Shown: in pieces, positions 1 through 7,900 of the stretch
How the letters are laid out: each line of letters starts with the position of its first letter
How positions within the stretch are numbered: the stretch's first letter is position 1
Origin: Rhodococcus sp. 4CII
GTDB taxonomy: Bacteria; Actinomycetota; Actinomycetes; Mycobacteriales; Mycobacteriaceae
DNA length: 64,000 nt
Assembly (NCBI RefSeq): GCF_014256275.1
Contig: NZ_JACCFE010000002.1
Span: 2,108,001-2,172,000 of the forward strand
Reading direction: 5' to 3'
The notes under the pieces: generated by a model
The model's input: only the letters and a program-made list of their open reading frames with translations
What the model was told of the DNA's origin: nothing
Databases searched by the model: none
Program-made: the position numbers and the translations under genes

Positions 1-125
1 CCAATGGCACAACCTCCACGAATACCCATGGAGCGCACACGAAGCCGACGGACACCACGTCGACGTAACTTTTCAGTACGACACGTGCACCGGCCCGGCG
101 CCGGCGCCCACACGGGAGGTCGGTA

Positions 126-332
126 ATGCGGATCGGACGGCTCGTGACGCTCATCGTGATCATCTGGCTGATCATCGGTGCGGTTGCCGTGTGGCAGCGA
201 GGCTATTTCAAGGACACGACGGCCGACTGCGCCAGCGCCGGAACGATTGCCGTCACCGTCCTCGCCGGCCCACTCAACTACGCGGGTGTGAATCCGAAGA
301 TCAATTGTGAAGTGCCGCAACCGAGTCAGTAG
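126..332 (+). CDS. small single-pass membrane protein, unknown function
   Basis: A 68-residue protein starting at an ATG preceded by a clear GGGAGG ribosome site. Residues about 5-25 form one strongly hydrophobic helix (LVTLIVIIWLIIGAVAVW), followed by a short polar tail with two cysteines (in DCASAG and INCE) that would lie outside the membrane if the N-terminus is inside. The tail could form a disulfide. The gene is followed after 33 bases by another tiny membrane gene, so the two may be co-transcribed. I recognise no function; small proteins of this kind recur in actinobacteria. Confidence 0.7.
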   Translation: MRIGRLVTLIVIIWLIIGAVAVWQRGYFKDTTADCASAGTIAVTVLAGPLNYAGVNPKINCEVPQPSQ

Positions 333-365
333 CTCCAGCCCGCCCAACCGAAAAGAGGGAACACT

Positions 366-521
366 GTGATCGTTCTCGGAATCATCCTGCTGGTCATCGG
401 CCTCGTCGCGGGGATCTCGATCCTCACGACGATCGGGATCATCCTTCTCGTGATCGGCCTCGTCCTACTCCTGCTGGGCACGACCGGCCGCGCGGTGGGT
501 GGGCGGAAGTACTGGTATTGA
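366..521 (+). CDS. DUF6131-like two-helix membrane protein
   Basis: A 51-residue open frame with a GTG start, preceded by GAGGGA at good spacing. It begins MIVLGIILLVIGLV, continues with a second hydrophobic helix (IGIILLVIGLVLLLLG) and ends in a basic, aromatic tail (GRAVGGRKYWY). This layout of a helical hairpin plus a GRAVGGR-like tail matches the small DUF6131 family as I remember it; no function is known. It follows the 68-residue membrane gene on the same strand. The family name is from recall and could be wrong, but composition and ribosome site support a real gene. Confidence 0.7.
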   Translation: MIVLGIILLVIGLVAGISILTTIGIILLVIGLVLLLLGTTGRAVGGRKYWY

Positions 522-557
522 CGTCGACGTACCCTTCGCCGGCGCAGTAGCCTACAT

Positions 558-590
558 CCATCAATCATTGACATTGTCAACGATTGATGG
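558..590. promoter_or_regulatory. palindromic operator, site A (upstream of acyl-CoA dehydrogenase)
   Basis: A 33-base near-perfect palindrome: arm CCATCAATC at 558-566 pairs with GATTGATGG at 582-590, and the core ATTGACATTGTCAAC lies at 567-581. Only the three positions at and around the symmetry points deviate. It is centred about 77 bases before the dehydrogenase start. The same core occurs at 1852-1866 and 6007-6021, so it is the likely binding site of the MarR-family regulator encoded at 5508-5957. Confidence 0.75.
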
Positions 591-650
591 ATAGGTTTCT
601 TTCGAGCAGGTATGCGTGCGCCGTACGCATGCCGACGAAAGGAGCCTTGC

Positions 651-1817
651 ATGACCTCGGTTGCACTGCAGCGGAACATCTTCGACGACGATCACGATGC
701 GTTCCGGGAGACGGTCCGCCGATTCGCCGAACGTGACGTCGCGCCTCGACTGCGTGAGTGGGCAGATGCGGGGCAGGTCGACCGCGACATCTACCGCCAG
801 GCCGGCAAACTCGGACTACTCGGGATCAACGTCGAGGAACGATTCGCCGGAGGCGGTACCGACGACTTCCGGTTCAACGCCATCGTCATCGAGGAGTTGT
901 GCCGTGTCGGCGCACCGGCCGTGGTGATGGGCCTGGCGGGAATCAACGATCTCGTCACGCCGTACCTCGTGTCGCTGGCGAGCGACGAGCAGAAGCATCG
1001 ATTCCTGACCCCGCTGTGCACCGGCGAGAAGATCGGCGCCATCGCCATGACGGAGCCGGGTGCGGGCAGCGACCTGGCCGCGATCTCCACGACCGCCCTG
1101 CGCGACGGCGACGAACTGGTCCTGAACGGCACCAAGATCTTCATCAGCAACGGAATGCTCGCCGATTTCGTGATCGTAGCGGCCAAGACAGATCCCGCCG
1201 CGGGCAAGAAGGGCGTGAGCCTGCTGGTGGTCGAAGACGGAGTGGCGGGATTCACCCGGAACGGACCACTCCACAAGGTGGGCCTGGCAGCGCAGGACAC
1301 CGCGGAACTCGTGTTCGACGATGTTCGCGTCCCCCTCGGGAACGTCCTCGGCGAAGTGAACGACGGCTTCGGCTACCTGCGCCACAATCTGCCCCAGGAA
1401 CGCCTGAGCGTGGCGGTGACGTCGATGGCGTCGATGCGGCGCACCTTCGACCAGGCGCTGGCGTACAGCTGCGACCGCACGGCGTTCGGCAGGCGGGTGG
1501 CCGACTTCCAGGCCAACCGCTTCTACCTCGCGGAACTCGCCACCGAGATCGAGATCGCGCAGTGTTTCACCGACCGCTGCATCCTCGACGCCGCGCACGG
1601 CACGCTCGACGAGGTGACCGCGGCGATGGCCAAGTGGTGGATCACCGAATTGCAGCAGCGCGTCGTCCAGCGCGCGGTGCAGCTGCACGGCGGCTACGGC
1701 TACATGCGGGAATACGACGTCGCACAGGACTACCTCGACTGCCGCGGCGGGCCGATCTACGCCGGAACCACCGAGATCATGAAGGAAATCATCGGGCGCA
1801 AGCTCACACGGGCCTAG
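651..1817 (+). CDS. acyl-CoA dehydrogenase
   Basis: A 388-residue FAD-dependent acyl-CoA dehydrogenase, which introduces the alpha-beta double bond into an acyl-CoA and passes electrons to ETF. The ATG at 651 follows AAAGGAG. Visible family features are the N-terminal helical domain, the beta-domain block AMTEPGAGSDLA around residue 135, the helix segment with RTAFGRRVADFQANRF, and the C-terminal QLHGGYGYMREY and YAGTTEIMKEIIGRKL blocks. At the position of the medium-chain catalytic glutamate (IYEGT) this protein has IYAGT, as in many mycobacterial FadE proteins; in those the base may come from another helix, so the substrate may be branched or cyclic. First gene of the putative MarR-controlled catabolic cluster. 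Confidence 0.93.
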   Translation: MTSVALQRNIFDDDHDAFRETVRRFAERDVAPRLREWADAGQVDRDIYRQAGKLGLLGINVEERFAGGGTDDFRFNAIVIEELCRVGAPAVVMGLAGINDLVTPYLVSLASDEQKHRFLTPLCTGEKIGAIAMTEPGAGSDLAAISTTALRDGDELVLNGTKIFISNGMLADFVIVAAKTDPAAGKKGVSLLVVEDGVAGFTRNGPLHKVGLAAQDTAELVFDDVRVPLGNVLGEVNDGFGYLRHNLPQERLSVAVTSMASMRRTFDQALAYSCDRTAFGRRVADFQANRFYLAELATEIEIAQCFTDRCILDAAHGTLDEVTAAMAKWWITELQQRVVQRAVQLHGGYGYMREYDVAQDYLDCRGGPIYAGTTEIMKEIIGRKLTRA

Positions 1818-1848
1818 CTGCCCGAGCGCGGAAGCGTTGTCGATCTCT

Positions 1849-1875
1849 TCCATTGACATCTTCAATGATTAATGT
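1849..1875. promoter_or_regulatory. palindromic operator, site B (upstream of MFS transporter)
   Basis: The core ATTGACATCTTCAAT at 1852-1866 is an inverted repeat matching site A in 12 of 15 positions, extended on the right by GATTAATG. It lies between the dehydrogenase stop (1817) and the transporter start (1939), showing that the transporter has its own regulated promoter. Probable target of the cluster's MarR regulator. Confidence 0.65.
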
Positions 1876-1938
1876 TTAATTGTGATCCGCGCTACATGCG
1901 CGATCCACTCTGATGTCCCGCTCGGCCAAGGAGTATCG

Positions 1939-3267
1939 ATGACGGTCACCGCCACCGCCGGCACCATGTCGGCCACCCGCCGCAAGAAGGAAGTTCGCAG
2001 GGTGATCCTGTCGAGCTACCTGGGCAGCACCATCGAGTTCTACGACTTCCTGCTCTACGCCACCGCAGCATCCCTCGTCTTCGGCCCCGTGTTCTTCGCC
2101 GGCCTGGACCCCCTGGCCGCGAGCATCGCCTCGATGGGAACGTTCGCCGCCGGCTACGTCGCGCGCCCCCTGGGCGGAATCGTCTTCGGGCACTTCGGCG
2201 ACACGGTCGGCCGCAAGGCGATGCTGCTGATCTCCATGACGGTCATGGGCATCGCGTCCTTCGCGATCGGGCTCATTCCCCCGCCGGAGATGATCGGGTC
2301 CTGGGCCGCGGTGATCCTCGTCCTCCTCCGGGTCTGCCAGGGTCTCGCCGTCGGCGGCGAATGGGGTGGCGCAGCGCTCATGTCGCTCGAACACGCCGAA
2401 TCCGGCAAGCGCGGTTTCGCTGCGGCGTTCACCAACGCGGGGGCCCCGACCGGGGCGCTGCTCGGCACCCTCGCGCTGGCAGCCGTGTCGCTCCTCCCTG
2501 ACGAGCAGTTCCTGACGTGGGGCTGGCGCATCCCCTTTCTGATCTCCGCATTCATGCTGGCCCTCGGCCTGTTCATCCGCGCCAGAGTGTCGGAGAGCCC
2601 GCTGTTCACGGCGGCGCTGAAGGAGACCGCGAAGAAGGAGACCGCCCCGCCGATCGTCACGATCCTCAGGCGTCCCCGCGCGGTGGTCGTGGCCGCGATG
2701 AGCTGCATCGCGAGCTTCGGAATGCAGACCGCGTTCACCACGTTCGCCATCACCTTCGGCGTGTCGAGTGGCGCCCAGCGATCCGACGTACTGCTCGCGT
2801 TCTCCATCTGCCAGTTCTGCGCGATCTTCCTGGTACTCGGTTCGGCGCGACTGTCCGACCGGATCGGGCGGCGACCGGTCATGCTCGCGGGCCTCGGCGC
2901 GATGATCGTCAGCGTCTACCCGCTGTTCCTGCTGCTGAGCACGGGACGGTTCCTGTTCATCGCGCTCGCCTTCGTCGGCTACACCGTCTGCCACTCGGCC
3001 ACCTACGGGCCGATGGCGGCGTTCATTTCCGAGCAGTTCGGCACCCGGGCGCGCTACACGGGAGCGTCACTCGGATATCAGCTGGCCACGCTCATCGGCG
3101 CGGGATTCACCCCGGTCATTCTGGCGTCGCTGTTCGCGTCGTCGGGCAAATCGATCCTCCCCGTCGGGTTGTTCATCATCGCACTGTGCGTGGTGAGCGC
3201 CGTCTTCCTCGTCGCGACGAAGGAGAGCAAGGACAACGACCTGAGCGCCGACACCCCGTCGGCCTGA
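1939..3267 (+). CDS. MFS transporter, metabolite:H+ symporter (MHS) type
   Basis: A 442-residue inner-membrane permease with about 12 hydrophobic segments. The ATG at 1939 follows AAGGAG. The opening SSYLGSTIEFYDFLLYATAA, the loop motif GHFGDTVGRKAML after the second helix pair and the GLAVGGEWGGAALMSLEHA block are characteristic of the metabolite:H+ symporter family (ShiA, KgtP, ProP relatives), which take up organic acids and zwitterions. Between the acyl-CoA dehydrogenase and the acyl-CoA ligase it most likely imports the carboxylate that the ligase activates. The exact substrate cannot be read from the sequence. Confidence 0.92.
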   Translation: MTVTATAGTMSATRRKKEVRRVILSSYLGSTIEFYDFLLYATAASLVFGPVFFAGLDPLAASIASMGTFAAGYVARPLGGIVFGHFGDTVGRKAMLLISMTVMGIASFAIGLIPPPEMIGSWAAVILVLLRVCQGLAVGGEWGGAALMSLEHAESGKRGFAAAFTNAGAPTGALLGTLALAAVSLLPDEQFLTWGWRIPFLISAFMLALGLFIRARVSESPLFTAALKETAKKETAPPIVTILRRPRAVVVAAMSCIASFGMQTAFTTFAITFGVSSGAQRSDVLLAFSICQFCAIFLVLGSARLSDRIGRRPVMLAGLGAMIVSVYPLFLLLSTGRFLFIALAFVGYTVCHSATYGPMAAFISEQFGTRARYTGASLGYQLATLIGAGFTPVILASLFASSGKSILPVGLFIIALCVVSAVFLVATKESKDNDLSADTPSA

Positions 3268-3319
3268 GAAATTCATCGACCACGCTCGAGAGTAGTTTCG
3301 AAGAGAACGAGGAGTCACC

Positions 3320-4858
3320 ATGAACAACGAAGGCATCGGCTCGTGGCTCGAGCGCCGCATCGCGATGACGCCGAAGAGCGAGGCGCTCGTCTTCGACGGA
3401 CAGGCCGTCACCTACGAGGAGATGGCCCTGCGGACACGTCGTCTCGCCCACGGTCTGCGCGCCCTCGGAGTCGACAAGGGCGACTGCGTAGGCTTCTTCG
3501 GATTCAACGATCCCGCGGCACTGGAAGTGATGTTCGCGGCCGGCTTGCTCGGTGCCACCTATCTTCCGCTCAACGCCCGCCTCACCGCCGAAGAGGCGCG
3601 CTACGTCCTCCGCGATTCACGATGCAGCACAGTCATCTTCGGAGATCAGCAATCCGACGTCGCGCGGGAGCTGGCGCAGTCGGAGACGCCCGTGACCACC
3701 TGGATCGGTCTGGACGACTCGTGGCCGGGTCTCACGTACGAGGAGGTGCGGGCCGGCCGACCCGACACGCGCATCGACGAGCGGGTTGGCCTCGACGACC
3801 TCTCGGTGCTGATGTACTCGTCGGGCACCACCGGCGCACCGAAGGGCGTCATGCTCAGCCACGGCAACATGCTGTGGAACGCGTTGAACCAGCTTCTCGC
3901 CCAAGACATGACGTCGAAGGACCGCACCCTGTCGGTGGCGCCGCTGTTCCACATCGGCGGTATCGGCGGTGCCGTCACACCCACGCTTCTCACCGGCGGC
4001 ACCGTGGTGCTGCTGCGCAAGTTCGATGCCGGCGTCGTCCTCGACACGATCGAGAAGGAACGCATCACCACGTTCTTCGCAGTTCCCACGATGATTCAGG
4101 AACTGTGGCACCACCCCCGGTTCGCGGGCGCCGATCTGTCCAGCCTGCGGGCCATCTGCGTCGCCGGCGCACCCGTGCCCGAAGCGTTGATCTCACCGTG
4201 GCAGGAACGTGGCGTCGCGATCGCGCAGGCGTACGGGCTGACCGAGACCGCGCCGTCGGTGACGATGCTGTCGGGTGACGACGTGCGCGCGAAGGTCGGA
4301 TCGGCGGGCAAGCGGACGTTCTTCACCGACGTCGACGTCGTCCGCCCGGACGGGTCGAGCGCCGAACCGAACGAGGTCGGCGAGATCGTCGCCCAGGGAC
4401 CGAACGTGATGCTCGGCTACCTGAATCAGCCCGACGCGACCGCCCGCACCGTCGTGGACGGCTGGCTGCACACCGGCGACGCCGGTTACTTCGACGACGA
4501 TGGCTTCCTCTTCATCTGCGACCGCTACAAGGACATGTACATCTCGGGCGGCGAGAACGTCTACCCCGCCGAGATCGAGGCGGCGCTGCTGAAACTGGAC
4601 GGAATCCGGGAGGCGGCGGTGATCGGCGTCCCCCACGAGAAGTGGGGCGAGACCGGCATGGCGTTCGTCGTGGCCGCCGACGGCACGTCGCTCGACGCGG
4701 AGACCGTCCGCACCCGGCTGCGAGAAAGGCTCGCGGGGTTCAAGATTCCCACGTTCGTCCAGATCGCGGAGGAGCTTCCCCGCACTGCGACCGGGAAGAT
4801 CCGCAAACCCGATCTGCGCTCCCGCGCCGGTGCGTACTTGTCAACGTCCCGCGGTTGA
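3320..4858 (+). CDS. acyl-CoA synthetase (AMP-forming)
   Basis: A 512-residue member of the ANL superfamily that adenylates a carboxylic acid and transfers it to CoA. The ATG at 3320 follows GAGGAG. Visible motifs are the phosphate-binding loop YSSGTTGAPKGVMLSHGN (residues about 164-181), the AYGLTETAP A5-type motif, the GWLHTGDAGYFDDDGF block, the hinge region CDRYKDMYISGGENVYPAEIE, and the C-terminal PRTATGKIRKPDLR carrying the catalytic lysine. Length is normal. Downstream of the transporter with a 52-base gap, it would activate the imported acid. A hairpin at 4830-4871 overlaps its last codons. Confidence 0.93.
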   Translation: MNNEGIGSWLERRIAMTPKSEALVFDGQAVTYEEMALRTRRLAHGLRALGVDKGDCVGFFGFNDPAALEVMFAAGLLGATYLPLNARLTAEEARYVLRDSRCSTVIFGDQQSDVARELAQSETPVTTWIGLDDSWPGLTYEEVRAGRPDTRIDERVGLDDLSVLMYSSGTTGAPKGVMLSHGNMLWNALNQLLAQDMTSKDRTLSVAPLFHIGGIGGAVTPTLLTGGTVVLLRKFDAGVVLDTIEKERITTFFAVPTMIQELWHHPRFAGADLSSLRAICVAGAPVPEALISPWQERGVAIAQAYGLTETAPSVTMLSGDDVRAKVGSAGKRTFFTDVDVVRPDGSSAEPNEVGEIVAQGPNVMLGYLNQPDATARTVVDGWLHTGDAGYFDDDGFLFICDRYKDMYISGGENVYPAEIEAALLKLDGIREAAVIGVPHEKWGETGMAFVVAADGTSLDAETVRTRLRERLAGFKIPTFVQIAEELPRTATGKIRKPDLRSRAGAYLSTSRG

Positions 4859-4871
4859 CACGTACTCACGA
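4830..4871. repeat. palindromic repeat element, copy 1 (terminator-like)
   Basis: Arms GTGCGTACTTGTCAAC and GTTGACACGTACTCAC form a 16-base stem with two mismatches around a GC-rich loop. It overlaps the 3' end of the acyl-CoA synthetase gene and sits just before the 3' end of the convergent DJ-1/PfpI gene, as expected for a bidirectional terminator. Related palindromes occur at 5467-5516 and 8378-8428. Confidence 0.7.
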
Positions 4872-4872
4872 G

Positions 4873-5451
4873 CTACTGCGGCTCGTACTGGATGTAGCGA
4901 CGCACCTCCCGCGCCCGCTCCGCTCCGGCGAAGCGGGCGACGAGGTGCAGCGCCATGTCGATACCCGCGGACACGCCGGCCGAGGTGATCACGTCACCGT
5001 CGTCGACGAACCGATCGTCCGGCCGCACGTCGATGCTGGGATCGATCTCCGCCAGCAGTGCCAGTGACGCCCAATGCGTCGTAGCCGGCCTGTCTTTCAA
5101 CAGGCCGGCTTTCGCGTAGACCAGGGAACCCGTGCAGACGCCGGCCATCAACGGGACGTCGGTGCGCTGCCGACGCACCCAGTCGAGGTGTTCGTGGTCG
5201 AGAAGTTGTGGCCGCGTGCCCCGACCGCCGGGATGGATCAGCACCTCCAGCGACGGAGCGTCGGCGTAGGAATGATGAGCGCCCAGGACGAGCCCCTTGG
5301 CGCACCGCACACTTCCGCCCGTCGCGGACAGGCAGGACACGGCGTATCCGTCGTCCGGGTACGTGCGCGTCCACGCGGACAGCACCTCCCACGGGCCGAC
5401 GACATCCAGTTCTTCGACGTCGTCGAACAACACGATCCCGATGTGCTTCAT
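4873..5451 (-). CDS. DJ-1/PfpI family protein (GATase1-like)
   Basis: A 192-residue class I glutamine amidotransferase-like protein of the DJ-1/PfpI superfamily. I chose the ATG at 5451 (MKHIGIVLFDD), which has GGTGG just upstream; a GTG six codons earlier is possible but lies in a palindrome. The nucleophile elbow is AGVCTGSLVYAKAGLL, followed by the TTHW block and ITSAGVSAGIDMALHL, as in the N-terminal domain of GlxA-type regulators and in isonitrile hydratases. No helix-turn-helix domain follows, so it is probably an enzyme rather than a transcription factor. It lies downstream of marR on the same strand. The reaction is unknown. Confidence 0.88.
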   Translation of the reverse strand: MKHIGIVLFDDVEELDVVGPWEVLSAWTRTYPDDGYAVSCLSATGGSVRCAKGLVLGAHHSYADAPSLEVLIHPGGRGTRPQLLDHEHLDWVRRQRTDVPLMAGVCTGSLVYAKAGLLKDRPATTHWASLALLAEIDPSIDVRPDDRFVDDGDVITSAGVSAGIDMALHLVARFAGAERAREVRRYIQYEPQ

Positions 5452-5466
5452 TCCACCATGCAAGCA

Positions 5467-5516
5467 CACCCGTGAGTACTTGTTAACCGGCCGCGGTTAA
5501 CAAGTACTCACGGGTG
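5467..5516. repeat. palindromic repeat element, copy 2
   Basis: A perfect inverted repeat with 22-base arms (5467-5488 and 5495-5516) around a six-base GC-rich loop. Its arms contain GTGAGTACTTGT and ACAAGTACTCAC. It overlaps the stop codon of marR and lies just before the DJ-1/PfpI start, so it may terminate or attenuate transcription between these two minus-strand genes. Same family as 4830-4871 and 8378-8428. Confidence 0.8.
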
Positions 5517-5957
5517 CGGCAGCGCAGATGAGGGAAAGGCGATGCTCTGCAACGTGTCTCGCATCTGCGTGACGACGGCTTCGGGGATGCCCTCGAAATA
5601 GCGCCCGTGCGCGGCGTCGACACGTGCCTTCGCGTCGTCGCGGAGCCGACGCCCTTCGTCGGTGGCGGCGATCAGCTTGTTGCGGCGATCCGAGGGGTCC
5701 AGGGTGCGGACGACGAGTCCGCGTTCCTCGAGTTCGTCGACGAGTCCCACGATCTGGCTGGGGTCGAGCCCCATCGTGGCGGCCACCCCGCGCTGGTTGA
5801 CGCCCTCAGCCTGTTCGCACGCGAGGACCAGGACCGAATAGGAGCGCACCCGCAGACCAGTGGGGACGAGGGCCTTGTTGACCGACCCCAGCACCATCCC
5901 GCCGACGCGCGAGAGCAGGAACCCGATGTCGTCCGATAACGCCTGCGAGTCGGCCAT
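5508..5957 (-). CDS. MarR-family transcriptional regulator
   Basis: A 149-residue winged-helix regulator. The ATG at 5957 (MADSQALSDD) is preceded by AAAGGGGG, so I prefer it to longer versions running into the operator. The DNA-binding region NQRGVAATMGLDPSQIVGLV with the wing DELEERGLVVRTLDPSDRRNK is typical of MarR proteins, which act as dimers on palindromes and usually release DNA when they bind a small acid or its CoA ester. The gene is divergent from the SDR gene; the shared 115-base interval contains operator site C, and the same palindrome precedes the dehydrogenase and the transporter. This makes it the likely repressor of the cluster. Confidence 0.92.
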   Translation of the reverse strand: MADSQALSDDIGFLLSRVGGMVLGSVNKALVPTGLRVRSYSVLVLACEQAEGVNQRGVAATMGLDPSQIVGLVDELEERGLVVRTLDPSDRRNKLIAATDEGRRLRDDAKARVDAAHGRYFEGIPEAVVTQMRDTLQSIAFPSSALPHP

Positions 5958-6000
5958 GCGACGACCCCCTTTCCGATGATTGCCGGTAGCGTAGCAGACC

Positions 6001-6033
6001 TTAATCATTGACATTCTCAATCATCAATGATTA
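6001..6033. promoter_or_regulatory. palindromic operator, site C (marR/SDR divergent promoter)
   Basis: Core ATTGACATTCTCAAT at 6007-6021 is a near-perfect inverted repeat, and a further half site TCAATGATTA at 6024-6033 pairs with TAATCATTGA at 6002-6011. The element lies between the marR start and the SDR start, so it would give autoregulation and control of the SDR-amidohydrolase-MaoC operon together. Confidence 0.75.
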
Positions 6034-6072
6034 CGTGTGATTCACCGAACACGACCTTAGGAGAATCGCGAC

Positions 6073-6984
6073 ATGGACCTCAGCCACAAAGTCGCCGTCG
6101 TCACCGGCAGCGGGCAGGGCCTCGGGCTCGCCTACGCCCAGGACCTGGCCCGACACGGCGCAGCGGTCGTGATCAACGACGTCAACCAGGCCACCGCCGA
6201 CGCCGCCGTCGCAGAGATCACCGCCGCGGGCGGGCGCGCCGTCGCCGTCGTCGCCGCGGTCGGCAGCACCGACACCGCCCAGAAGTTGGTCGCCGGCGCG
6301 GTCGAGGCATTCGGCCACCTCGACATCATGGTCACCAACGCCGGCATCCTCCGCGACAAGGTGCTGTGGAAGATGACCGACGACGACTTCGACGCGGTCG
6401 TCGGCGTGCACCTGCGCGGCACGTTCACCTGCGTGCGCGAAGCGGTCCTGCGCTTCCGCGAGCAGGGCGGCGGCGGTCGAATCATCTGCATCGGCTCCCC
6501 CGCCGGGCAGCGCGGCAACTTCGGCCAGACCAACTACTCCGGTGCCAAATCGGGCATCGTCGGCATGGTCCGCACCTGGGCGCTCGAACTGCAGCGCGCC
6601 GGGATCACCGCCAACGCCGTCTGCCCTGTCGCCGCCACCGCGATGACCGAGACCGTCCCGTTCCTGGCCCCCTACATCGAGGGCATGAAGAGCGGCGAAC
6701 CGCTACCCGGCATCATCCGCCGCGAGGTGGGCATGGGCACCCCCGACGACGCCGCCGGAATCATCTCGTTCCTCGCGTCCGATGACGCGGCCGACATCAC
6801 CGGGCAGGCCTTCGCCGTCGGCGGCGACCGCCTCGCGCTGTGGACGCACCCCGAACTGACCGCGGTCGAGTACCACGACGGCGGCTGGTCGGCCGACGAC
6901 ATCGCCGACCGGTGGGCTCGCACGTTCGGCGACTCCGTGCAGTCCGTCGGCGAGGAGTTCCCCGAGGAGCTGATGGCGAAATGA
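6073..6984 (+). CDS. short-chain dehydrogenase/reductase (SDR)
   Basis: A 303-residue NAD(P)-dependent oxidoreductase. The ATG at 6073 follows AGGAG. The cofactor motif TGSGQGLGLAYAQDLA is near the N-terminus, NAGIL follows at about residue 93, and the catalytic YSGAKSG (YxxxK) is near residue 156. The family resemblance is to the 3-hydroxyacyl-CoA dehydrogenase branch of SDRs (multifunctional enzyme 2-like), and the C-terminal extension of about 50 residues is longer than in the shortest SDRs. It is the first gene of a three-gene operon, and its stop overlaps the amidohydrolase start by four bases (ATGA). A role in oxidising a hydroxyacyl-CoA or alicyclic alcohol intermediate is inferred. 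Confidence 0.93.
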   Translation: MDLSHKVAVVTGSGQGLGLAYAQDLARHGAAVVINDVNQATADAAVAEITAAGGRAVAVVAAVGSTDTAQKLVAGAVEAFGHLDIMVTNAGILRDKVLWKMTDDDFDAVVGVHLRGTFTCVREAVLRFREQGGGGRIICIGSPAGQRGNFGQTNYSGAKSGIVGMVRTWALELQRAGITANAVCPVAATAMTETVPFLAPYIEGMKSGEPLPGIIRREVGMGTPDDAAGIISFLASDDAADITGQAFAVGGDRLALWTHPELTAVEYHDGGWSADDIADRWARTFGDSVQSVGEEFPEELMAK

Positions 6985-7871
6985 GCCGATACGAGTACGG
7001 CATCGACTTCGACAAGATCGCCGCCATCGACATCCACACCCACGTCGAGATCGACGGCTGCGGGCACCGGTCCCTCGACGACGAACTGATGGCCGCGTCG
7101 GAGAAATACTTCAAATCCGGCGAAGAACGCACGCCGACCATCGACACCATCGCCGACCACTACCGGGCCCGGAACATGGCCGCTGTCGTGTTCACCGTCG
7201 ACGCAGGCGCCGCCACCGGCCACGCCGCGAACTCCGTCGAGGAGATCGCCGAGGGTGCCGCCCGCCACAACGACGTCCTCATCCCGTTCGGGTCCGTCGA
7301 CCCCTGGCAGGGCAAGGCCGCCGTGCGGCGCGTGCACCGCCTCGTCGACGAGTACGGCGTCAAGGGGTTCAAGTTCCACCCCAGCATGCAGGGCTTCGAA
7401 CCGAACGACCGCCGCTTCTACCCGCTCTACGAAGCCATCACCGAGGCCGGTGTCCCCGCCCTGTTCCACACCGGACAGACCGGGATCGGCGCCGGACTGC
7501 CCGGCGGGCACGGCATCAAACTGCGCTACTCCGACCCGATGCTTCTCGACGACGTCGCCGCCGACTTCCCCGACCTCACCGTGATCATGGCCCACCCCGC
7601 GGTGCCGTGGGTCGACGCGCAGATCTCCATCGCCACCCACAAGGCCAACGTCTTCATCGACCTGTCCGGGTGGTCGCCCAAGTACTTCCCGCCGCAACTG
7701 GTCAAGGCCGCCAACAGCATGCTCCGCGGCAAGGTGCTCTTCGGCTCCGACTTCCCCGTCATCCAGGTCGACCGCTGGATGACCGACTTCGCGAACCTCG
7801 ACATCAAACCGGAGGTCGCGCCCCTGATCTTCAAGCGGAACGCGTTGCGCGTTCTCGGCATCAAGCACTGA
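6981..7871 (+). CDS. amidohydrolase family 2 protein (ACMSD/decarboxylase-like)
   Basis: A 296-residue TIM-barrel metal-dependent hydrolase or decarboxylase. Its ATG overlaps the SDR stop, so translation is probably coupled. Metal-site motifs are visible: DIHTHVEIDG near residue 15, KFHPSMQGFEPND, LFHTGQTGIG, MAHPAVPWVD and FGSDFPVIQVDRW. This set is typical of the amidohydrolase_2 family, which includes ACMSD, gamma-resorcylate decarboxylase and C-C hydrolases acting on cyclic substrates. In a CoA-ester pathway it may open a ring or remove a carboxyl group. The actual reaction cannot be decided from sequence. Confidence 0.9.
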   Translation: MSRYEYGIDFDKIAAIDIHTHVEIDGCGHRSLDDELMAASEKYFKSGEERTPTIDTIADHYRARNMAAVVFTVDAGAATGHAANSVEEIAEGAARHNDVLIPFGSVDPWQGKAAVRRVHRLVDEYGVKGFKFHPSMQGFEPNDRRFYPLYEAITEAGVPALFHTGQTGIGAGLPGGHGIKLRYSDPMLLDDVAADFPDLTVIMAHPAVPWVDAQISIATHKANVFIDLSGWSPKYFPPQLVKAANSMLRGKVLFGSDFPVIQVDRWMTDFANLDIKPEVAPLIFKRNALRVLGIKH

Positions 7872-7900
7872 CCGGGCTCACCGAACCACCAGGAGACATC

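Noticed and set aside
1..125. Possible 3' end of a gene cut by the left edge
   Set aside because: One plus-strand frame looks faintly protein-like (HEYPWSAHEADGHHVDVTFQ) but continues without stop into the next gene until 310, and the other frames are no better. I cannot support a gene.
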